Of a stretch of 9,111 nt of DNA, positions 1 to 4,894 are shown one piece after another (the first letter of the stretch is position 1; every line of letters starts with the position of its first letter). Made by a program: the position numbers and the translations under genes. Under the pieces are notes generated by a model, which searched no databases, was not told the DNA's origin, and saw only the letters and a program-made list of their open reading frames with translations. Source of the DNA: Heritagella sp051881655 (GTDB taxonomy: Bacteria; Bacillota; Clostridia; Oscillospirales; Acutalibacteraceae); assembly GCA_051881655.1 (NCBI GenBank), contig JBJEQH010000171.1, positions 1 through 9,111 on the forward strand, written 5' to 3'.

Positions 1-572
1 TTCTCCACCCGTTCCATAATCTCCGGCTCCCGATCCGGTTCCCGGTCACACAGGTTGATCCACACGGAAATGGGCAGGCAAAGCTGCGCCGCCATAATCT
101 CCGGATCCTCTTCTGCCAGCACGCCCTGGCGGATCAGCTGCTTCACAAGCCCGGTGAAATACTCCAGCACATCGGAATAATTCTGCTTGGTCTGCAGCTT
201 CGCCAGCTCCGGGTTCCGGAACTGCTCCATCACCAGCATTTTCCGGGCCCTGCTGATACAGGGGTCATGGAGGATATATCGAATCTGCTCCCGGATCATC
301 CGCACAGCCTCATCGGGGGTCAGCGGCAGAGAACCGGTGTCTTTCCCCCAATCCGTTCTGGCAAAAATAGAATGCGCCGCATACTGTTCCAACACTTCCT
401 TCTCCAGAGTATCCAAAATGGCCTGTTTGCTTTCAAAATGGCTGTAAAGCGACGCCTTCCGGATGCCAACGGCATTTGCAATCTGGGAGATCGAAGTGGC
501 TTCAAATCCATGTACGGAGAACAGCTCCAGCGATACTTCCAGAATCTCCTTCTTTGTGTTTCCTCGGTCCAT
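1..572 (-). CDS. TetR/AcrR-family transcriptional repressor (C-terminus cut by window edge)
   Basis: The frame is open from ATG 572-570 to the left edge, giving 190 residues without a stop. TetR proteins are usually about 190-210 residues, so only the last few are missing. Residues about 5-60 form the canonical TetR DNA-binding domain: a first helix ILEVSLELFSVHGFEATS, then the helix-turn-helix ISQIANAVGIRKASLYSHFESK. The rest is a helical ligand-binding region, too variable to predict a ligand. An AAAGGA Shine-Dalgarno element (582-587) lies 9 nt before the ATG. The gene has its own promoter with an embedded palindrome, so autorepression is likely. It reads away from the serine operon, whose terminator precedes it, so its regulatory target is probably downstream, outside the window, or only itself. 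Family assignment is firm; the target is unknown. Confidence 0.93.
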   Translation of the reverse strand, partial: MDRGNTKKEILEVSLELFSVHGFEATSISQIANAVGIRKASLYSHFESKQAILDTLEKEVLEQYAAHSIFARTDWGKDTGSLPLTPDEAVRMIREQIRYILHDPCISRARKMLVMEQFRNPELAKLQTKQNYSDVLEYFTGLVKQLIRQGVLAEEDPEIMAAQLCLPISVWINLCDREPDREPEIMERVE

Positions 573-612
573 AGCTGAATTTCCTTTCCCTCAATAAAAA
601 GGTTCTATCCAC

Positions 613-641
613 ATTATAACTACCGAACGGTCGGTTGTAAA
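613..641 (-). promoter_or_regulatory. Sigma-A promoter of the TetR gene
   Basis: Read on the minus strand, TTTACA (641-636) and a perfect TATAAT (618-613) are separated by exactly 17 bp. The expected start of transcription is near 606, giving a short leader of about 34 nt before the ATG at 572. Confidence 0.88.
622..635. promoter_or_regulatory. Probable TetR operator (14-bp palindrome in the promoter spacer)
   Basis: ACCGAACGGTCGGT is an inverted repeat, ACCGA and TCGGT around a 4-bp centre, with a single mismatched pair. It lies wholly between the -35 and -10 boxes of the TetR promoter. ACCGACCGGTCGGT-like palindromes are common operators of TetR/AcrR regulators. Binding here would block RNA polymerase directly, consistent with negative autoregulation. 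Confidence 0.8.
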
Positions 642-761
642 GAGCTTTTATGCAATTGCCGGATGCACCGTCTCTATCCCGGAGGGTCTTTTCCCTGTCT
701 CTTTTTTCGGCTTCTCCGGTACAGCCGGGAACTCTTCTCCCGCTAAAGCTAACCAAAGCAA

Positions 762-790
762 AAGGGACCGAAGAAAATCTTCGGCCCCTT
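762..790 (-). terminator. Intrinsic terminator of the serC-serA-DUF1015 operon
   Basis: Arms 762-774 and 778-790 pair with one mismatch (767 against 785) around a 3-nt loop. On the minus strand the stem is followed by TTTTGCTTTGG. On the plus strand it is followed by CTCTTTTTCTTTT, so it may work in both directions. It begins 20 nt past the DUF1015 stop codon. The remaining stretch to the TetR promoter (642-761) shows no gene. Confidence 0.8.
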
Positions 791-809
791 CTCTTTTTCT
801 TTTCGGTTT

Positions 810-2003
810 TCACCGGATCCGGCGGCATTCCAGATAATACCGCTTTTCACACGCCTCTCCCAGCGAAAAACTCTTGCGCACGAACACGCCGTTTTTCTGC
901 ACTGTGGGGAACACGCTGCCCCGGTCAAAGGTATCGTAGAGAATGGCGAGCCGGTCCGGCGCTTCACCGGCCAGGGCACGGCACTCCTTCTCCCCGTGAA
1001 TGTACTCCAGTTCGGCCTGCGGGTGATCATCCAGCCACCGGTCCAGCCGGGGCTGCAGCTCCTGCAGCGAGGGGGGATTCCCGGCGTCAAAGCCCACCTG
1101 CCGCTGCACCTCTTCGGGATCCACATGGTACAGCAGCCGGTGAATGGGCAAAAACGGCATCGCCGGGTCGTACAGGTTCACAACCTCCACCAGGGCAAAG
1201 CGGGCCGGGTCATCCTGCTGCTGCGATGGCGGGAGGGTCTGTTTTTTCTCCTCCCAATACGCCTTCGCCGCCGCCAGGCTGTGGTTTCCGTCGCCCACGG
1301 CGAACAGGAACCCGTCCCCGCTTTTCTCCTTCAGCCCTTCCAAAATCTCCGCTATTTCCTGCCACTGGGCGGACTGCTGCACGGCATAGCCCGTCAGATG
1401 GCCGCCGCCCTGCATTAACTCGAAATCGTACAGCGGCGCCTGCCCGTGTGTGCTTTCCTCCATGGCGCGCATCAGCCGGTCCTCCCGGTCGTCGATCAGC
1501 ACCATCACATGGGGCATCTCCAGCGCGGCCCCCCGGCGGATCGCCACCCGCGGCGGCAGCCGCTCCGGTACGGTCTGCTCGGTGGCCCGGATCAGCGTTT
1601 TATCCCCGGGGGTGTAGCTGTATTCCTCCAGATCCAGCGCCACCATCAGCCCCCGGCGCACCCCGGAAACGGTACGGCGGCGCAGATAGATAAATCCCTC
1701 GCCCACCGGCTGCAGGAGGCCCTGCTGCAGATAACGGTCCATATTGGCCCACATGGTCTCTTTCTTGGGGGGCTCTCCGCCCTCGGGCCCATGGGTCAGC
1801 CAGGCCTCCGGCAGCATCAGGTGCAGCGCCGAGGGAGCCTGCCCCACCAGGCGCCGGGTCTGCTCCCAATAGGCCGGTTCGGCGGAATGCTGATCGCAGG
1901 CCACCACCGCAAAGGTCTCCGGGGAGACATCGGGTGCCGGGAGCAAAATGTCCGGCACCTGCACCCCCAGGCGGCGTAGCCGCTCTTTTTCCGCGCTCCT
2001 CAT
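810..2003 (-). CDS. DUF1015 (COG4198) family protein, translationally coupled to serA
   Basis: The product has 397 residues, the usual size for DUF1015 proteins. Recognisable family features are ACDQHS followed by YW (35-46), the ATEQTVPER segment (140-148), the GDGNHSLAAAK motif (237-247) and IHR (287-289). There is no signal peptide or membrane segment, so it should be cytoplasmic. The ATG (2003-2001) overlaps the serA stop as ATGA, a strong sign of translational coupling and a linked function. From memory of the family, DUF1015 genes recur next to serA/serC in Clostridia; the biochemical role is not established to my knowledge. The DG-N/H-H motif resembles that of ParB-like folds, including the archaeal free-serine kinase SerK, so a role in serine/phosphoserine interconversion is conceivable but is inference. 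It is the last gene of the operon. Confidence 0.9.
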   Translation of the reverse strand: MRSAEKERLRRLGVQVPDILLPAPDVSPETFAVVACDQHSAEPAYWEQTRRLVGQAPSALHLMLPEAWLTHGPEGGEPPKKETMWANMDRYLQQGLLQPVGEGFIYLRRRTVSGVRRGLMVALDLEEYSYTPGDKTLIRATEQTVPERLPPRVAIRRGAALEMPHVMVLIDDREDRLMRAMEESTHGQAPLYDFELMQGGGHLTGYAVQQSAQWQEIAEILEGLKEKSGDGFLFAVGDGNHSLAAAKAYWEEKKQTLPPSQQQDDPARFALVEVVNLYDPAMPFLPIHRLLYHVDPEEVQRQVGFDAGNPPSLQELQPRLDRWLDDHPQAELEYIHGEKECRALAGEAPDRLAILYDTFDRGSVFPTVQKNGVFVRKSFSLGEACEKRYYLECRRIR

Positions 2004-3172
2004 GCCAGCACCCGGATGCGCAGCACACCCTCGATCGCCTGCAGCTTCTCCACGGCCTCTTCGCCAGGGGCGGCCGACAGATCAAAGATCGTATAGGCAT
2101 AGGCACCGCGGCTCTTATTGAGCATATTCTCAATGTTCAGCCCCTCGGCCGCCAGAACCGCCGTCATCTGGCCCACCATGTTCGCCACATTGCGGTTGAT
2201 CACCGTCACACGGCAGCCCTCCATGCGCGGCAGCGTGCAGTCCGGCAGGTTGACCGAATGAGTGATATTTCCGTTTTTCAGGTAATCGTCGATCTCGTGA
2301 GCGGCCATTACGGCACAGTTCTCCTCCGATTCCGGCGTCGAGGCTCCCAGGTGCGGCGTGACAATCACGCCCTCCTGCCCGGCGATCTCGTCATCGGCAA
2401 AATCGGTCACATAGCAGCGCAGCTTGCCGCTCTTCACCGCTCTCAGCACCGCCTCGTCCTCCACCAGCCCGCCGCGGGCAAAGTTCAGAATCACGGCGCC
2501 GTCCTTCATGGAAGCGATCACCTTTTCATTGACCATCCCGCGGGTCTGGTCATTCAGCGGCAGGTGCAGCGTGACATAATCGCATTCCCGGAACAGCGCA
2601 TCCAGATCATGGGTCAGTTCCACCGAGCGGGACAGCCGCAGCGCGCCCTCCACCGACAGATAGGGGTCATACCCCACCACATGCATGGACAGGCCGTTGA
2701 CCGCCGCGTTGGCCACCAGCACGCCGATGGCTCCCAGCCCGACAACGCCCAGCTTTTTGCCCGCCAGCTCGGGGCCGACAAACTGCTTTTTTGCCTTCTC
2801 GGCCAGCTTGCCGATGCCGGTCTCGCCCTTTTCATGGGTCTGCTTTACCCACTCAATGCCCTCCACCGTTTTCCGGCAGGAGAGCAACATTCCGCACAGC
2901 ACCATTTCCTTCACGGCATTGGCATTGGCGCCCGGGGTGTTGAAAACCACAATGCCCTTCTCGGTGCATTCCTCCACCGGCACATTGTTCACCCCGGCCC
3001 CCGCACGGGCGATGGCCAGCAGTTCCTTCGGGAAATCGGCGCCGTGCAGGTCGGCCGAGCGGATCATCAGCGCCTGATACTCCGTTTCCTCCGGCCCCAC
3101 CCGGTAAAGGGGCGCCTTCAGGGTTTCTTCGATCACACCGGAAATATTGTTCATGGTTTTTACGGTATACAT
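2000..3172 (-). CDS. serA: D-3-phosphoglycerate dehydrogenase with C-terminal ACT domain
   Basis: This enzyme catalyses the first step of serine synthesis, NAD-dependent oxidation of 3-phosphoglycerate to 3-phosphohydroxypyruvate, in the cytoplasm. The start at 3172 gives 390 residues and is supported by AGGAGG 9 nt upstream; an in-frame ATG at 3238 would overlap serC and lacks such a site. The Rossmann motif GLGAIG is at 145-150. The active-site set of 2-hydroxyacid dehydrogenases is visible: Arg233 in FARGG, an acidic residue near Glu262, and His274 in PHLGAST. Residues about 320-390 form an ACT domain, which in this family often binds serine for feedback inhibition. This short form lacks the extra substrate-binding domain of the long type. 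It lies 43 nt after serC and overlaps DUF1015 by 4 nt. Confidence 0.96.
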   Translation of the reverse strand: MYTVKTMNNISGVIEETLKAPLYRVGPEETEYQALMIRSADLHGADFPKELLAIARAGAGVNNVPVEECTEKGIVVFNTPGANANAVKEMVLCGMLLSCRKTVEGIEWVKQTHEKGETGIGKLAEKAKKQFVGPELAGKKLGVVGLGAIGVLVANAAVNGLSMHVVGYDPYLSVEGALRLSRSVELTHDLDALFRECDYVTLHLPLNDQTRGMVNEKVIASMKDGAVILNFARGGLVEDEAVLRAVKSGKLRCYVTDFADDEIAGQEGVIVTPHLGASTPESEENCAVMAAHEIDDYLKNGNITHSVNLPDCTLPRMEGCRVTVINRNVANMVGQMTAVLAAEGLNIENMLNKSRGAYAYTIFDLSAAPGEEAVEKLQAIEGVLRIRVLA

Positions 3173-3215
3173 TCTTCTCTTCCTCCTGTATGACAGCGGC
3201 TGTCTGCGTATAAAA

Positions 3216-4304
3216 TTACTCCCGCAGCCCGGCTTCAAAATCCTTCATGCACTGCAGCAGCTTCTGCACGCCCTCCATGGGCATGGCATTGTAAATCGAA
3301 GCCCGGCAGCCGCCCACGCTGCGGTGGCCCTTGATATTCGTCAGCCCGCGGCCCGCGGCCATTTTGATAAAGGCGGCGGTCTGCTCGTCGTCGGGCAGGG
3401 TAAAGGTGACGTTCATAATCGAGCGGTCCTTGGGATCGGCCACCGGATGGAACACCCGGGACTGATCCAGATAATCGTACAGCGCATACGCCTTTTTCGT
3501 ATTGCGCTCCTCCAGGACCTTGACGCCGCCCTCCTGCTCGACCCACTGGAATACCAGACCGGCCATATAAATGGCAAAGCACGGCGGGGTGTTGTACATC
3601 GAACCGTTGTCCGCCATCACTTTGTAGCGCAGCATGGTGGGGATCACGGGGTCGAGATCGTCGGTCAGGCGATCCTTTTTCACAATGACCACCGTCAGGC
3701 CGGCAATGCCCATGTTCTTCTGGGCCCCGGCATAGATCAGGTCAAAGCGGCTGACATCGAATTCCTTGCCCAGAATGGTGGAGGACAGGTCGCACACCAG
3801 CGGCACGTTTCCGGTCTCGGGCAGAGTGTTATAGGTGGTGCCGAAAATCGTATTATTGCCGGTAATGTGCAGATACGCGGCATCCTGGGGGATCATCTCC
3901 GGGGTAATTTCGGGGATGCGGGCAAAGTTCGTATCCTTGCCGTTGACCACCGCCACCGCGTTGCCCCAGCGCTTGCCCTCTTCCCACGCCTTTTTGGCAA
4001 ACTGGCCGGTCACGGCATAGGCCGTGGTCTGACCCTGCCGGGCGAGGTTCATGGGGATCATGGAGAACTGCAGCGAAGCGCCCCCCTGCAAAAACAGAAC
4101 GGCATAGTTATCCGGGATATTCATAATGCGGCGCAGGGTTTTTTCGGCCGTATCAATAATGGCCTGATACGGTTTGCTGCGGTGGCTCATCTCCATCACC
4201 GAGCATCCGGCGCCGGGGTAGTTCACCAAATCCCGCTGGGCCTGCTCCAGTACGGGCAGGGGCAGCTGCGAAGGGCCGGCCGAAAAATTATACACACGAT
4301 CCAT
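3216..4304 (-). CDS. serC: Phosphoserine aminotransferase
   Basis: SerC is a PLP enzyme that transfers the amino group of glutamate to 3-phosphohydroxypyruvate, the second step of serine synthesis. The 362-residue length is typical. The N-terminus VYNFSAGPSQLP is diagnostic. Other family markers are HRSK (41-44), QGGAS (73-77), HITGNNTIFGT (146-156), CDLSS with the PLP-contacting Asp172, and AGAQKN with the Schiff-base Lys196. GGAGG lies 8 nt before the ATG at 4304. It is the first structural gene of the operon and follows an attenuator-type leader, so its expression should depend on read-through of the terminator at 4346-4386. None of its 15 serine codons is TCA, in contrast to the leader peptide. 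Confidence 0.97.
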   Translation of the reverse strand: MDRVYNFSAGPSQLPLPVLEQAQRDLVNYPGAGCSVMEMSHRSKPYQAIIDTAEKTLRRIMNIPDNYAVLFLQGGASLQFSMIPMNLARQGQTTAYAVTGQFAKKAWEEGKRWGNAVAVVNGKDTNFARIPEITPEMIPQDAAYLHITGNNTIFGTTYNTLPETGNVPLVCDLSSTILGKEFDVSRFDLIYAGAQKNMGIAGLTVVIVKKDRLTDDLDPVIPTMLRYKVMADNGSMYNTPPCFAIYMAGLVFQWVEQEGGVKVLEERNTKKAYALYDYLDQSRVFHPVADPKDRSIMNVTFTLPDDEQTAAFIKMAAGRGLTNIKGHRSVGGCRASIYNAMPMEGVQKLLQCMKDFEAGLRE

Positions 4305-4345
4305 GATTCATACCTCCAAAAAATCTTTTGATTTTCTTACAAAAT

Positions 4346-4386
4346 AAAAAAACAGAAAGCAGTGGAAAAAATCCTCTGCTTTCTGT
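4346..4386 (-). terminator. Attenuator terminator in front of serC
   Basis: On the minus strand, ACAGAAAGCAG (4386-4376) pairs perfectly over 11 bp with CTGCTTTCTGT (4362-4352). After one mismatch, three further pairs close a 5-nt loop. A run of seven T follows (4352-4346), then ATTTTG. It ends about 41 nt before the serC ATG, between promoter and gene, so it can only act as a conditional terminator of the operon. Confidence 0.92.
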
Positions 4387-4419
4387 CCGTTGACCCAAAG
4401 AATGGGAAAGGAACCTCCC

Positions 4420-4439
4420 TGCGGGGAAAGGCCCCCGCA
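4420..4439 (-). other. GC-rich hairpin in the serC leader
   Basis: TGCGGGG and CCCCGCA form a perfect 7-bp stem with a 6-nt loop, 33 nt before the terminator on the transcript. It could be a pause hairpin or a spacer element in the attenuator. A weaker, similar GGGG/CCCC hairpin lies just upstream on the transcript at 4467-4482, near the leader-peptide stop codon. Confidence 0.55.
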
Positions 4440-4457
4440 CGTTTCCGCCCCGCCCTC

Positions 4458-4574
4458 TCAGGATACGGGGAAGAAAGGCCCCTGTTTTCCGGCACGACAA
4501 AAAGCAGTCCTTCGCCATGATGACGAGACTGAACGCCATGAGCATGAAGAAATGCTGTGCAGAAAACGGGCCAT
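4458..4574 (-). CDS. Serine-rich leader peptide of the ser operon (38 aa)
   Basis: An ATG at 4574-4572 is preceded by an AAAGGA Shine-Dalgarno element, about 6 nt away, and opens a 38-codon frame ending in TGA at 4460-4458. Residues 7-19 read SISSCSWRSVSSS, eight serines in thirteen codons. By residue, the serine codons are AGC (7), TCT (9), TCA (10), TCA (12), TCA (15), TCG (17), TCA (18) and TCA (19); Ser38 is TCC. Seven of the eight in the run belong to the TCN box, with TCA and TCG expected to be read by tRNA-Ser(UGA). The rest (WRRTAFCRAGKQGPFFPVS) has no recognisable domain. Its place between a consensus promoter and an intrinsic terminator in front of a serine-biosynthesis operon identifies it as an attenuation leader. 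It is probably a sensor of Ser-tRNA charging rather than a functional protein. An upstream in-frame start at 4676 lies in the promoter and is not used. Confidence 0.82.
   Translation of the reverse strand: MARFLHSISSCSWRSVSSSWRRTAFCRAGKQGPFFPVS
4496..4507 (-). promoter_or_regulatory. Antiterminator strand within the leader-peptide frame
   Basis: CTGCTTTTTGTC on the minus strand differs by one base (T for C) from the sequence complementary to the terminator 5' arm (4387-4376). It can therefore form a 12-bp helix containing one G-U pair and prevent the terminator. It begins 10 nt downstream of the last serine codon of the run, so a ribosome stalled on the serine codons would leave most of it free. 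Confidence 0.75.
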
Positions 4575-4592
4575 GGTTTTTCCTTTCCGGCT

Positions 4593-4624
4593 TTGCACCC
4601 CGCTTTTAAGAAAGCACGATGCAA
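4593..4624 (-). other. 5' hairpin of the serC leader
   Basis: TTGCA/TGCAA forms the base of the stem and GCTTT/AAAGC its top, with a short, partly paired internal loop and a CTTA tetraloop. It sits between the predicted transcription start and the leader-peptide Shine-Dalgarno site. A likely role is transcript stabilisation or presentation of the ribosome-binding site; this is inference. Confidence 0.6.
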
Positions 4625-4647
4625 GTCCTGTGTTTGACTTATTCACG

Positions 4648-4676
4648 ATTATAGTCACGCGCCGGGCACTTGTCAA
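4648..4676 (-). promoter_or_regulatory. Consensus sigma-A promoter of the serC-serA-DUF1015 operon
   Basis: TTGACA (4676-4671) and TATAAT (4653-4648), both perfect, are separated by exactly 17 bp on the minus strand. A promoter this strong needs downstream control, which fits the attenuator that follows. Transcription should start near 4641, giving about 337 nt of leader before the serC ATG. Confidence 0.92.
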
Positions 4677-4710
4677 GGGAGATTTTGATGTTTTAGCAGG
4701 ATAAACAAAA

Positions 4711-4842
4711 AAATCCGGGGAATTTTATCGCCATTTTCCCCTATTTTATGCGCCCGCCGCCGGATTTGTTCCCGGGGGACCGTTTTTCTTTTGCAAAATT
4801 CGGGCTTTTCTCCTTCATTTTTTAAAAATTCCCCAAATCCGG
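4711..4842. repeat. Nested inverted repeats in the serC/ABC-F divergent intergenic region
   Basis: AAATCCGG (4711-4718) is repeated inverted as CCGGATTT (4760-4767) and directly at 4835-4842. Inside the first pair, GGGGAA (4717-4722) faces TTCCCC (4736-4741). GGGGAATTTT at 4717-4726 recurs inverted at 4825-4834. A small hairpin (4768-4780) is followed by TTTTT (4783-4787). The region carries no convincing gene. It may hold regulatory sites for either divergent promoter; function is unknown. Confidence 0.45.
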
Positions 4843-4855
4843 TGCGGCAATGTGG

Positions 4856-4861
4856 TATAAT
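4856..4861 (+). promoter_or_regulatory. -10 box of the ABC-F gene
   Basis: A perfect TATAAT lies 33 nt before the chosen ATG, placing the transcript start near 4868. No good -35 hexamer is seen 16-18 bp upstream (the sequence there is CCCAAAT-like), so the promoter is weak or activator-dependent, or this is a chance match. Confidence 0.55.
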
Positions 4862-4894
4862 AAGCGGAACGGTATCAACAAAAGGGGTTTTCAC

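Larger units (their letters stand above)
4346..4641 (-). ncRNA. serC leader RNA: ribosome-mediated serine attenuator (proposed)
   Basis: This spans the predicted transcript from about 4641 to the end of the terminator U-tract. In transcript order it holds a 5' hairpin (4624-4593), a Ser-rich leader peptide (4574-4458), an antiterminator strand (4507-4496), a GC hairpin (4439-4420), and an intrinsic terminator (4386-4346) whose 5' arm can pair with either the antiterminator strand or its own 3' arm. No T-box consensus (GGTGGNACCGCG) or glycine/SAM-type riboswitch core is visible. Model by analogy with trp/his/leu leaders: scarce Ser-tRNA stalls the ribosome on the serine codons, the antiterminator forms, and serC is transcribed. 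The elements are seen in the sequence; the mechanism is inferred. Confidence 0.78.

Noticed and set aside
650..1693. 347-codon plus-strand frame
   Set aside because: Pro/Arg/Ala-rich shadow of the DUF1015 gene that also crosses its terminator.
1934..3193. Long plus-strand open frame (419 codons) across serA
   Set aside because: It is antisense to a clearly conserved gene in GC-rich DNA, His/Gln/Arg-rich, with no family features.
3147..4331. Long plus-strand open frame (394 codons) across serC
   Set aside because: Antisense shadow of serC; same compositional signature and no supporting start context.
4288..4545. Alternative leader frame beginning MLMAFSLVIM on the minus strand
   Set aside because: It is offset from the Ser-rich frame, has no good Shine-Dalgarno site, runs through the terminator and past the serC start codon, and shows no bias linked to the operon.
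4346..4641. T-box leader upstream of serC
   Set aside because: The size and terminator fit a T-box, but no GGTGGNACCGCG-type T-box sequence or complementary antiterminator bulge is present. The antiterminator pairing found lies in the peptide-coding part instead.
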